Positions 17,609 to 25,395 of a stretch of 25,418 nucleotides of DNA are shown here, piece by piece. Source of the DNA: Ignavibacteria bacterium UBA2373 (GTDB lineage Bacteria; Bacteroidota; Ignavibacteria; Kapaibacteriales; UBA961); contig DDTD01000024.1 in assembly GCA_002344005.1 (NCBI GenBank), positions 1-25,418 of the forward strand, in the 5' to 3' direction. Under the pieces are notes generated by a model that ran no database searches, was not told where the DNA came from, and was given only the letters and a program-made list of their open reading frames with translations. The stretch's first letter is position 1. Each line of letters begins with the position of its first letter. Made by a program: the position numbers and the translations under genes.

Positions 17609-18784
17609 ATGATACTAAAGTCATTCTTCACTATTATTGTTTGTTTCATAGTTGCTCCTTCCGTTTATGCACTACCTCAATTTGCAGTGTTAACAGGCAA
17701 CAAATGTATTTCATGTCATATTCAATCGCACGGAGGAGGTTTACGCAGCGATTTGGGTGCATATTCGTATATTGATGTTGCATTGATAAAACCCGAAAGT
17801 ATTGGACTTGGCAGTTTGTTTTCCCCTTTTGAAGAGAATACATTTTTCGATGGTAAACTTACCGTAGGTGCTGATGCGCGTTTCCAAACAGTGCGTGCCC
17901 ACAGTTCGCCGGACGCAGAACGAAAGTATTTCCCCATGCAGGGTTCATTGTATGCACAGTATGCTGTTATGAATGAATTGAAGGTAGAAGCCAATTACAA
18001 TGCGGGGCATTCCTCCAAGAATCGTTATCCCGGTCAGCAGGCATGGGCTGCATCGGTGTTGTTTCAGCCCGATGTTGATTTACCTATCTTGAGAATTGGA
18101 CGATTTTCTCCCAATGTTGGCATTCGCTATGATGACCATTCCAAAATGACACGCCAATTTTTCTCACCGACAGGTACGAATTTGAGTACTAATTTTCTGC
18201 CACCTGCATTTGCGGAATACGGTGCGGAGCTTACCTATGATTCTTGGCATTCTATGACGGCATCGTTTGGTGTGTTTGGTTCTTATGCGATGAACGAGAT
18301 AAAGGTACAAAACAATGGAGGGGAAGCTGTCCCAATCATTTCAGCGTCCAATATGCCGACAATGGTGGGTAGAGTTGAGTTTATGGACCAATTTTTTGAA
18401 AAAGCACTTTATACATCCATAGGCGCATCGGCTATGGTGAATGACGATTTTTCTAATATACGTGGATTTGGCACAATAGGCCTCATTGATAAAGTAGCAT
18501 TAATGATAGAATACTCAGAAACAGAAAAGCGCAATGTGCAAAAAACTTCGGTTTTATCGTTTGATGGAATGTATCCCATAGTGGAAGGATTGTCTGCAAC
18601 TGCGCGTTATGAAACGGGTAAAACCGTTATTGCAAATGGTAATACAAACAATGTATATTCCATTGTGCTTGGCGCGCAAGCATTCGTTTTACCACATATC
18701 GAATTGCGTCCTGAATACAGAATACTTGATACGGAAAATTTTCGCTCATCGCGATGGGCTATGCAAATACATCTTTTTTACTAA
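17609..18784 (+). CDS. Outer-membrane beta-barrel with N-terminal CxxCH haem motif
   Basis: A 391-residue protein, first gene of the redox operon. A signal peptide (residues 1-21, ending VYA) is followed by a c-type haem signature, Cys33-Ile-Ser-Cys36-His37, in a short Gly/His-rich segment. From about residue 65 the sequence is a run of alternating amphipathic strands (KLTVGADARFQTV, GSLYAQYAVMNELKVEANYNAG, YSIVLGAQAFVLPHIELRPEYRI) and it ends in an aromatic Tyr after QIHLF, typical of an outer-membrane barrel. A CxxCH segment joined to a barrel in one chain suggests a minimal porin-cytochrome that brings one haem to the outer-membrane pore; this is inference. A TTG nine bases earlier could also start the frame, but ATG 17609 gives the normal signal peptide. 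No Shine-Dalgarno site is visible. It is separated from the next gene by 20 nt. Confidence 0.85.
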   Translation: MILKSFFTIIVCFIVAPSVYALPQFAVLTGNKCISCHIQSHGGGLRSDLGAYSYIDVALIKPESIGLGSLFSPFEENTFFDGKLTVGADARFQTVRAHSSPDAERKYFPMQGSLYAQYAVMNELKVEANYNAGHSSKNRYPGQQAWAASVLFQPDVDLPILRIGRFSPNVGIRYDDHSKMTRQFFSPTGTNLSTNFLPPAFAEYGAELTYDSWHSMTASFGVFGSYAMNEIKVQNNGGEAVPIISASNMPTMVGRVEFMDQFFEKALYTSIGASAMVNDDFSNIRGFGTIGLIDKVALMIEYSETEKRNVQKTSVLSFDGMYPIVEGLSATARYETGKTVIANGNTNNVYSIVLGAQAFVLPHIELRPEYRILDTENFRSSRWAMQIHLFY

Positions 18785-18804
18785 GCTCTCAACGAGGTAT
18801 TATC

Positions 18805-19194
18805 ATGAAATGGAATCTGTTGCTTTTTATATCAGTCTGCGGCATAGTCGTTATGTTTAGCTGGTGGTTCAAAGACGGTCAGCAAATTTATACAAAAGAT
18901 AAAAGAGAAATTGTTATCAAAGAAGTTGATCCTATTTTTGGAACAACAGTTGAAAAAAGGGATTTTGTTGAAGATTTTCAAATAGGACTTTTTCCCGGCG
19001 ATGATGAAAGTATTGTCAATGCCTTCAAATCGGCAAGTGTGCCTTCATCATTATGTGCGGCACTTTCAATTTTCTCTTTCTTTATGATGCGAAGAGAAAA
19101 AGCACTACGAAAAAGGGAAGAAATGCGTCATGCGAAACATAATGAGCATCATAAGCATCATAGTCACACTCATCACAATCATTCGCAACATTAA
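18805..19194 (+). CDS. Small membrane protein with His-rich C-terminal tail
   Basis: A 129-residue protein I cannot place in a family. Residues 4-21 form a first transmembrane segment (LLLFISVCGIVVMFSW), residues about 24-75 an acidic soluble loop, and residues about 78-95 a second transmembrane segment (SSLCAALSIFSFFMM). A basic stretch (RREKALRKREE) follows, and then a tail with 11 histidines in the last 21 residues. By the positive-inside rule the loop should be periplasmic and the tail cytoplasmic. His-rich tails of this kind bind Ni, Zn, Cu or haem; the ligand is not determinable here. GAGG lies 7 nt before the ATG, and the gene sits 20 nt after the barrel gene and 16 nt before the YceI gene, so co-expression is likely. 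A role in metal or haem handling, or as inner-membrane anchor of the redox module, is speculative. Confidence 0.8.
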   Translation: MKWNLLLFISVCGIVVMFSWWFKDGQQIYTKDKREIVIKEVDPIFGTTVEKRDFVEDFQIGLFPGDDESIVNAFKSASVPSSLCAALSIFSFFMMRREKALRKREEMRHAKHNEHHKHHSHTHHNHSQH

Positions 19195-19210
19195 TATAAG
19201 GAATTTATCT

Positions 19211-19867
19211 ATGAAAAAACGGTTTATGGTATCTTGTTTAAGTGCTTTAGTGCTTTCTACGCCTGTGTGGGCAGGAACAGGATTGAATAATGGAGTTGCA
19301 GGACAAAAAATTGTCATGATTACCGATAAGGTCGGCAGTAATATGATGAAATTTTTGAGTGATGCACCTTTAGAAAAAATTGCAGGAACAGCAAAAGGTG
19401 TATCCGGTCAATTTACCATTGATGCTTCTAATCTTGAAGCCACGACAGGTACAATCACTGTGCAAGTAATGTCTATGAAATCGGGTGTTTCCAAGCGCGA
19501 TGAGCACATGTACGATGAAGAATGGCTTGATGCAGAAAAATTTCCTACCATTACATTTCAAGTGCTCAAACTTGAGGGCGTGCAAGTGACTTCAGATAAT
19601 GGTATCACCATCAAAGCACAAGCTGTTGGTAAATTTACCTTGCACGGTGTGTCAAAAGAAATGAAAATTCCTATAACAATGAAATATGTGAAAGAATCCG
19701 AGGCAACGAAAAAACGTGCAGCGGGCGATTTAGTGATGATTAATGCCAATTTTTCGGTTGCTTTAAAAGATTATAATGTTAAAGGAAAAGGCGGTATTGT
19801 AGGCAGTAAAGTCGGCGAAACTATTCAATTGGAAGCTGCATTATTCGGTGCTACCGGAGAAAAATAA
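19211..19867 (+). CDS. Periplasmic YceI-family protein
   Basis: A 218-residue protein with a signal peptide (MKKRF..., cut near VWA-GTG) and a full YceI-like lipocalin-type barrel. Recognisable family parts are GVSGQFTIDASNLEATTGTI, the SKRDEHMYDEEWLDAEKFPTITF region (94-116), GKFTLHGVSKEMKIPI, and the C-terminal FSVALKDYNVKGKG. YceI proteins bind polyisoprenoid or quinone-like amphiphiles, and some are electron-transfer associated. The ATG at 19211 is used because AAGGA lies 8 nt before it and the signal peptide starts there. The length is a little above the usual 190-200 residues. Its place between a barrel with a haem motif and a Rieske protein suggests that it carries an isoprenoid quinone or similar in the periplasm (inference). 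Confidence 0.92.
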   Translation: MKKRFMVSCLSALVLSTPVWAGTGLNNGVAGQKIVMITDKVGSNMMKFLSDAPLEKIAGTAKGVSGQFTIDASNLEATTGTITVQVMSMKSGVSKRDEHMYDEEWLDAEKFPTITFQVLKLEGVQVTSDNGITIKAQAVGKFTLHGVSKEMKIPITMKYVKESEATKKRAAGDLVMINANFSVALKDYNVKGKGGIVGSKVGETIQLEAALFGATGEK

Positions 19868-19883
19868 TAATAATTGTGAATTT

Positions 19884-20408
19884 ATGAATACATTACCAAT
19901 ATTAGAAAATCAGCAAAGAAGAGACTTTTGTAAAAATGCCCTTCTTACAGCCGGTGGTGTGCTTTGCAGTGGGGTTATTCTCTCAGCATTGCAAGGATGT
20001 GAAACAGATGTAAACAAAGTATCGCTCACTCCGACGGGCGATACTTTTACTATTAATACCGAAACCGATGAAGAAATAAAAAACTTGATTGACGGACAAG
20101 GGATAAAACGTTTGATAATGCAAAATAATAAATCATTAAATAACAATATTCCTGTTATTATCATAAAAGTTTCTGCTATGGAATATAAGGTGTTTACCTC
20201 TTTATGTACACATGAATCAAATCCAATGGAGCCGCCGGACCCCAGAAAAGTCGGAGATCCGTTTGAAGGAAAAAATATATGGTGTAAATTCCATGATTCT
20301 TTCTTCGATTTGAATGGTCAAGTTGTGGAAGGACCTGCCAAAGTTTCTCTGCGTGAATTTTCAACAAGTTTCGATTCAACAACAAAAATTCTTACAATCA
20401 ATGGTTAA
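19884..20408 (+). CDS. Rieske [2Fe-2S] protein, Tat-exported, possible lipoprotein
   Basis: A 174-residue protein. Twin arginines at 12-13 (QQRRDFCKNAL) and a following hydrophobic stretch form a Tat signal, expected for a cofactor-loaded protein. The stretch ends in ALQGC with Cys39, a possible lipobox. The cluster ligands are Cys108-Thr-His110 and Cys134-Lys-Phe-His137. The spacing between the two motifs is 23 residues, longer than the usual 15-17 of bc1/b6f-type proteins, and the extra segment is Pro-rich (PMEPPDP). No cytochrome b gene adjoins, so it is unlikely to be a bc-complex subunit. It more likely acts as a free or membrane-tethered periplasmic electron carrier. The ATG at 19884 is preferred over an in-frame start at 19848 that would overlap the YceI gene. 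No clear ribosome site was seen. Confidence 0.92.
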   Translation: MNTLPILENQQRRDFCKNALLTAGGVLCSGVILSALQGCETDVNKVSLTPTGDTFTINTETDEEIKNLIDGQGIKRLIMQNNKSLNNNIPVIIIKVSAMEYKVFTSLCTHESNPMEPPDPRKVGDPFEGKNIWCKFHDSFFDLNGQVVEGPAKVSLREFSTSFDSTTKILTING

Positions 20409-20429
20409 ATTTTTTACGAGGTTTTAATT

Positions 20430-23150
20430 ATGAAAACGTTATACTCTTTAGTATGTATTGTCGCAATGACAATAATGTTTTCTTATAGTGTCCGAGCAAA
20501 TAGTGGTGGTATTATAGGACAAAGTCAATCAGGTTGTGGCACATGTCATGGTGGTGCTCAAAGTGCCAATACGGCAGTAAATGTATTACCTCTCGGTACG
20601 ACATCAATTTCGATGACACCGGGCGAAACCCGTAATTTTCAGATTGGTGTCGCTCATGCCAGTGCACCTACTTCAGGTGTCAATATCAGCATTGTCAATG
20701 CCGGTGGTGCTAATGTAGGAACTTTTACGGCAGGAACAGGTTTACGGCTTAGTAATGGACAACTTACCCATTCTTCACCTCAACCGATTGGCGGTACTCC
20801 ACGTCAAACTATTTATTCATTTTCTTGGACAGCTCCTACGGCTGCGGGCACTTATACCTTACGTGCGGCGGGAAATGCTGTTAATGGAAACGGGTCGGAA
20901 GATTCCGGTGATAATTGGCGAATTATGAATCCAATTACAATTAATGTGTCAGGTTTAACATTGGATGCACCTAATGGCGGCGAGGTCTGGTGTCGTAATG
21001 GCACGGGCATTATAAAATGGACTGCCGCTGGTATTTCACAAGTGGCTCTTGACTATAATCCCGGTGATGGTTCATGGAATCCGATAACAGTGGTCAATGC
21101 AACCCCCGGTCAATATACGTGGAATTTGCCTTCGACTTTACAACCCGGTGGAAATTATTTTGTACGTGTTCGTGCTGTCGGAGGCAGTGAGGTAGATCAA
21201 AGTAATGCAGCGTTTTCCGTAGGATCTGCGCCAACTATTGTGACAGATTTAAAACCGCGTGATTCCGTTTGTTTTGGTGCAGAACGCACTTTTAGAATCA
21301 CCACGGACAATAATACGCTTTATACATATCAATGGCGCAAAAATGGACAGGATATACCCGGAGCGAATGCCGCAACGTATGGAATCCAAAATGTTGATCC
21401 TTCTCATAATGGTACATATAGTGTAAAAATTACGGGATGTGGGCAAAATGTTTTTTCAGCCGATATGTTTTTCTTCGGATTAGAAGCACCACAAATTACC
21501 CAAAGCCCTGCAACAACTTCAGCATGTGAAGGTAAATCGGCTACTTTATCGGTAGAAGCTACGGGTTGGAAATTAGCGTATCGCTGGCGACGCAATGGCA
21601 AAGACGTTGCAGGTGGAAATAAAGCTACTCTCGTAATTGCAAATGTTAATTCCAATACTGTGGGTGAATATGATTGTGAAGTGCGTGGTGGATGCGGCAC
21701 AAGAGTTAATTCTGAAAAAGCAACATTATTTGCCACAGGGGCACCTAAATTTAATGAAATACCGAAAGATACTGTATTCTGCGGTGGTGTGCCGCAATCA
21801 TTGGAATTACCAATAAATGATGAAGATGGTTTAACCTTTGCTTGGAAATTACAAGGTAAAGCTCTACCTGCTGTAACATCAAAATCAATTACATGGACTA
21901 ATTTGAGTGTTGCCGATACTGGTGAATATGAAGTGACCGTCACCAATAGCTGTGCCTTAAAAACAACGGCAAAATTTAAGGTACGTTTATCGCCTGTTCT
22001 TTCCATTACAAAACAGCCAGAAGCAAAAACTGTAAATGTAGGTGAATCATTGGTATTGTCGGTGGAAACAAATGCAAATGCTCAATATCAATGGTGGAAA
22101 GATGATCAACCCATTACCGGTGCAACCTCAAATCCTTTGATTATTAACAAAGTAAAAAAATCCGATCAAGGAACATATAAATGTGTTGTGACAGGAAATT
22201 GTAATGAAGTAAATAGCTTGACTGCGGATATTGTGGTCAATGGTTCTATCGGCGCTGTTCTTGCTTTTCAAGATAAAGATTTTAGATTTAATTGCACATC
22301 CCTTGGAAAAAGTAGAACATTTTCTTTACCGAATTGGATTATTAATTCCGGTGATGTTGATTTATTGGTGCCTGCAATGACACTTTCCGGAGATACTGAA
22401 GATTTTACTATCGCATCACCGACAGCCCCAATGACTGTTGCGCCAAAAGAAAGTAAAGCTCTGACTTTTACATTTGCTCCTAAATCATTAGGTCAGAAAA
22501 AATTAGTAATTACTTTTTCGGGAAATACTAATGGTAATGATTCTGTGATGACTTTAACCATGCAAAGTTGTGAAACATCAGTAGAACCTGCAGAAATGAT
22601 TATTCTCAAACCAATTCCTAATAATCAAACTTCCGATTCTGTAGTGAAGATTTGCAATACTGGTACGAAAGATTTTGAATTAACCAATGTTGATATTTTT
22701 GATATGCAATCCGGTATTTCAATAGCCAATCAAGATAATTTGCCGCGCTCAATGAAAATTGCGGATTGTCATAATATTACTATACGTTTTGCACCAAAAA
22801 CAGAAGGACCGCGTACTACATTGTTAAATTTCCGTGCAGGTGCTGAAACTCATTCTATTATCGTGATGGGGTCAACCACCGTTTCATCAGTAGAAGAAGA
22901 AATACCATCGCAGCAATTTATGAGTCTTTATCCTAATCCTGCTTCCGATAATATTACTTTTTCTATGCAATCCCAATCCGGAAAAGCAGAAATTATTATT
23001 AGTGATATTGTTGGAAATGTTGTTGATAGAATTACAATGGATTCGGCGGATTTCACGTGGAGTACAGAGACTATTGCCAATGGTCAATATTATGCTCTTA
23101 TCCGTATGGGTACTTCATCGTTCACTTTACCGTTTACAATTATTAAATAA
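20430..23150 (+). CDS. Choice-of-anchor V protein with CxxCH, Ig-like domains and T9SS sorting domain
   Basis: A 906-residue secreted protein. After a signal peptide (1-23, VRA-NS), residues about 24-174 are a choice-of-anchor V domain with Cys36-Gly-Thr-Cys39-His40, a c-type haem signature, and the hallmark FSWTAPTAAGTYTLRAAGNAVNG-type block (131-153). Next come a Kre9/KNH-like domain (about 176-265; GGEVWCRNG, GQYTWNLP, NYFVRVRAV), four Ig-like domains (about 267-350, 353-436, 438-520, 523-604; repeats of YQWRKNGQDI, YRWRRNGKDV, FAWKLQGKAL, YQWWKDDQPI), and two choice-of-anchor D/ASH-like modules (about 610-713 and 720-816). A T9SS type A sorting domain closes it (about 828-906; LYPNPASDNITF, GNVVDRIT, NGQYYALI). 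It should be surface-anchored or released through T9SS. ACGAGG lies 8 nt before the ATG. Whether haem is actually attached is unproven. Confidence 0.92.
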   Translation: MKTLYSLVCIVAMTIMFSYSVRANSGGIIGQSQSGCGTCHGGAQSANTAVNVLPLGTTSISMTPGETRNFQIGVAHASAPTSGVNISIVNAGGANVGTFTAGTGLRLSNGQLTHSSPQPIGGTPRQTIYSFSWTAPTAAGTYTLRAAGNAVNGNGSEDSGDNWRIMNPITINVSGLTLDAPNGGEVWCRNGTGIIKWTAAGISQVALDYNPGDGSWNPITVVNATPGQYTWNLPSTLQPGGNYFVRVRAVGGSEVDQSNAAFSVGSAPTIVTDLKPRDSVCFGAERTFRITTDNNTLYTYQWRKNGQDIPGANAATYGIQNVDPSHNGTYSVKITGCGQNVFSADMFFFGLEAPQITQSPATTSACEGKSATLSVEATGWKLAYRWRRNGKDVAGGNKATLVIANVNSNTVGEYDCEVRGGCGTRVNSEKATLFATGAPKFNEIPKDTVFCGGVPQSLELPINDEDGLTFAWKLQGKALPAVTSKSITWTNLSVADTGEYEVTVTNSCALKTTAKFKVRLSPVLSITKQPEAKTVNVGESLVLSVETNANAQYQWWKDDQPITGATSNPLIINKVKKSDQGTYKCVVTGNCNEVNSLTADIVVNGSIGAVLAFQDKDFRFNCTSLGKSRTFSLPNWIINSGDVDLLVPAMTLSGDTEDFTIASPTAPMTVAPKESKALTFTFAPKSLGQKKLVITFSGNTNGNDSVMTLTMQSCETSVEPAEMIILKPIPNNQTSDSVVKICNTGTKDFELTNVDIFDMQSGISIANQDNLPRSMKIADCHNITIRFAPKTEGPRTTLLNFRAGAETHSIIVMGSTTVSSVEEEIPSQQFMSLYPNPASDNITFSMQSQSGKAEIIISDIVGNVVDRITMDSADFTWSTETIANGQYYALIRMGTSSFTLPFTIIK

Positions 23151-23175
23151 TTTCTTTATTGTTTTTTGTTTTTTT

Positions 23176-23997
23176 ATGAAAATTTTTATTAAAAGCTCAT
23201 TGATAGCAGTAGTAATGCTCTTATGTTCCGATACTCTTTTTGCCGCAAGTGGTGGGCAGACAGGTAGAACGACCTCCGGTTGCGGTGGTGTCGGTTGTCA
23301 TGGTCCGAAAAGCTCTGAAACAACCGTTGATATTCCCACAGTTACGGGCGGTTCAATGAATGTAGAACCCGGAGCAACCATACAATTATTTATTATCGTT
23401 GGACATTCTTCCAAAACTTCTGCCGGATTTAATCTTAGAATTTCTGATGCATCTAATCGAAATGCAGGCACCATTACTGCCGGCGACGGAAGCCGTTTAG
23501 CGGGTGGTGGAGAATTAACTCATCGTTCCCCAAAAGTAATGGAAAGCGGTCAAGCACGCTGGGATTTTTCATGGACAGCACCAACACAAGCAGGAACATA
23601 TACTATTCGCGCTGTTGGTAATGCCGTCAATGGTGATGGTGGTGCGAATGCGGCAGATTTGTGGAATGCATTAGAACCGATGACACTTAATGTAGGTACA
23701 AGTTCAATTGCTGATGAATTAGAAAAACATGATGTGCAAACCATGCCCAATCCGACGAATAGTTCTGTGACCATAGAATATGCTTTACCTCAAACATCTA
23801 TGGTACAGATTACCATTAGTGACATGGAAGGAAACACTGTATTGCAGACAAGTGCGGAACAGCGCGACTCTGGAAAAAATACTTTTCTGTGGAATGGATC
23901 AAATGCCCAAGGTACAGCAGTGGCAAGTGGAAAATATTATGCAATTATACGGTATGATGAGAAATATATTCATGTGCCGATTGTAATACAGCGATAA
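23176..23997 (+). CDS. Choice-of-anchor V protein with CX4CH motif and T9SS/FlgD-like C-terminus
   Basis: A 273-residue secreted protein, a short paralogue of the N-terminal part of the gene before it. A signal peptide (1-23, LFA-AS) leads to SGGQTGRTTSG, then Cys36-x4-Cys41-His42, a spacing that differs from the normal CxxCH but is known in some multihaem cytochromes. The choice-of-anchor V domain spans about 24-174 with GGELTHRSP and WDFSWTAPTQAGTYTIRAV. Residues about 188-273 form a T9SS/FlgD-like beta domain (MPNPTNSSVTIEYALP, ISDMEGNTVLQT, SGKYYAIIRYD). The ATG at 23176 is chosen because the signal peptide begins there; an in-frame ATG at 23002 lies inside the upstream gene. It is the last gene of the redox operon, 25 nt after its neighbour, and is followed by a strong terminator. 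No good Shine-Dalgarno site; the leader is T-rich. Confidence 0.9.
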   Translation: MKIFIKSSLIAVVMLLCSDTLFAASGGQTGRTTSGCGGVGCHGPKSSETTVDIPTVTGGSMNVEPGATIQLFIIVGHSSKTSAGFNLRISDASNRNAGTITAGDGSRLAGGGELTHRSPKVMESGQARWDFSWTAPTQAGTYTIRAVGNAVNGDGGANAADLWNALEPMTLNVGTSSIADELEKHDVQTMPNPTNSSVTIEYALPQTSMVQITISDMEGNTVLQTSAEQRDSGKNTFLWNGSNAQGTAVASGKYYAIIRYDEKYIHVPIVIQR

Positions 23998-24020
23998 TAC
24001 TTATCACCTTGGTTTTGCGC

Positions 24021-24055
24021 AAAAAAGCACCTTACTTTTGTAGGGTGCTTTTTTT
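24021..24055. terminator. Strong bidirectional intrinsic terminator
   Basis: AGCACCTTAC (24026-24035) pairs with GTAGGGTGCT (24040-24049) across a TTTT loop, with one G-T pair. It is preceded by an A-run and followed by TTTTTT, so it can stop transcripts from both the redox operon (+) and the MFS gene (-). The stop codon of the MFS gene lies in the T-run. Confidence 0.92.
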
Positions 24056-25349
24056 ATGGTAAAGGATGACGATATGTTTCAGGGATTGTACGTAGGGTGA
24101 ATAACGTTAATGCTGAACACAGAATCAGATACAAAGCAGGCATGAGAAAACTACCCGTTGTATCAATCAATAATTCCGAATAGAAGGGGGCACTGCCACC
24201 AAAAAGCGCAATGGCAAGATTGTAACCTAAAGAAACGGCTGTAAATCTGATTTTTGCAGGAAATAATTCTACTAATGTTGTTGCTACTGCACCCAATAAA
24301 GCGGCTTCAAACAATGCGAATGCTGTAATGACGATAATCATATCGGTAAGATTACCGCTTTGCAGAACGTAAAAAAGAGGGACAGCGAAAAGAAAAATGC
24401 CACCTGCACCAAAATATAAAACTTTTTTTCTTCCGACATGATCAGAGATAATCCCCGCTACAGGAATTAATGCTACAAGAATACACATGCCGATAGTATT
24501 GCCAATAAGTGCTTCATTAAGAGCCATTCCTATTTTCGTATTCATAAACAAATAAATGTGCATAAAACCGATATAAAATGTAGCAGTTAATGTTGCTGTA
24601 ATACCAACAGATTTCAGTAATGATGTGCGGTACGTTGTTAATGCTTCGGTTAATGGATTTTGTGTTACCTTACCTTCGATTTTTAAATTTTTGAACATTT
24701 CCGATTCATGAAGACCGCGTCGCATATAGCCGCCGATGGCTGCGATGAAAATACCTCCCAGAAATGGCAAACGCCAGCCCCATTCAATTATTTCTTGTTT
24801 GGAGAGGGTATTGGTCAAAAGTGCGCCGACCGCTGATCCAAGTAAGATACCGCCAATTCCGGCAAAAGTAGCCCATGAGCCAAATAGACCCCGCTTTGAT
24901 GGAGGAGCATGTTCTACCAAATATGACACTGAACCGGTATATTCACCACCGAGTGACAGCCCTTGCAAGAGGCGCATAAGGGTTAAAAGTGCAGGAGCGA
25001 AAAGCCCTATTTGTTCATAGGTTGGCAACAAACCCATAGAAACCGTCGGAACAGCCATGAGTATAATTGACAAAATAAGTGCATTTTTACGACCATATTT
25101 ATCGCCAAAATAACCGAAGAGCACACCCCCGACGGGACGCATGATGAAACCCGCGGCAAAAACGCCATATGTTGCCAAGAGTGCAGCCAAAGAATCTCCT
25201 TGAGGAAAAAATTGCTGCGCAATAATAGTGGCAACATAACCGTAAATACCGAAATCATACCACTCAAGCACATTGCCAACCATACCGGCAATCAAAGCAC
25301 GTTTGGCATGTGGGGTAATACTGTGTTGGTCTGATAATGTAGTTGTCAT
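24054..25349 (-). CDS. MFS transporter, metabolite:H+ symporter (MHS) type
   Basis: A 431-residue inner-membrane protein with about 12 transmembrane segments. The N-terminus has the MHS-family pattern AGMVGNVLEWYDFGIYGYVA (21-40), and loop 2-3 carries the MFS signature GYFGDKYGRK (79-88), repeated in loop 8-9 as ISDHVGRKK. Relatives include ProP and other proton-coupled uptake systems for betaine, proline, alpha-ketoglutarate or citrate; the substrate cannot be assigned. An in-frame ATG at 25373 lies inside the tRNA terminator hairpin, so ATG 25349 (MTTTLSDQHS) is the likely start, although neither has a visible Shine-Dalgarno site. It stands alone, convergent with the redox operon and sharing its bidirectional terminator. 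Any promoter must lie in or near the terminator/tRNA region, so readthrough from the tRNA is possible. Confidence 0.93.
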   Translation of the reverse strand: MTTTLSDQHSITPHAKRALIAGMVGNVLEWYDFGIYGYVATIIAQQFFPQGDSLAALLATYGVFAAGFIMRPVGGVLFGYFGDKYGRKNALILSIILMAVPTVSMGLLPTYEQIGLFAPALLTLMRLLQGLSLGGEYTGSVSYLVEHAPPSKRGLFGSWATFAGIGGILLGSAVGALLTNTLSKQEIIEWGWRLPFLGGIFIAAIGGYMRRGLHESEMFKNLKIEGKVTQNPLTEALTTYRTSLLKSVGITATLTATFYIGFMHIYLFMNTKIGMALNEALIGNTIGMCILVALIPVAGIISDHVGRKKVLYFGAGGIFLFAVPLFYVLQSGNLTDMIIVITAFALFEAALLGAVATTLVELFPAKIRFTAVSLGYNLAIALFGGSAPFYSELLIDTTGSFLMPALYLILCSALTLFTLRTIPETYRHPLP

Positions 25350-25359
25350 AGTAGGAAAT

Positions 25360-25384
25360 AAAAAAAGCCCCATTGCTGGAGCTT
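25360..25384 (-). terminator. Intrinsic terminator downstream of the tRNA
   Basis: Read on the minus strand, AAGCTCC (25384-25378) pairs with GGGGCTT (25371-25365) over a 6-nt loop, with one G-T pair, and is followed by TTTTT. It begins 12 nt after the 3' end of the tRNA. An ATG in its loop region is in frame with the MFS gene but is unlikely to be used. Confidence 0.75.
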
Positions 25385-25395
25385 GGTTTTGATAG

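Noticed and set aside
19129..19191. CAT-rich stretch as a tandem repeat or microsatellite
   Set aside because: The repetition is imperfect and is explained by histidine codons of the His-rich tail.
21404..22006. 200-residue antisense reading frame inside the Ig-domain gene
   Set aside because: It is a codon-bias shadow with no family resemblance, start signal or independent context.
23002..23175. N-terminal extension of the last choice-of-anchor V gene
   Set aside because: It is an out-of-frame reading of the upstream gene's T9SS domain; a clean signal peptide begins at 23176.
25350..25373. ATG at 25373 as start of the MFS transporter
   Set aside because: It falls inside the stem-loop of the tRNA terminator and adds a Leu/Phe-rich leader encoded by the T-run.
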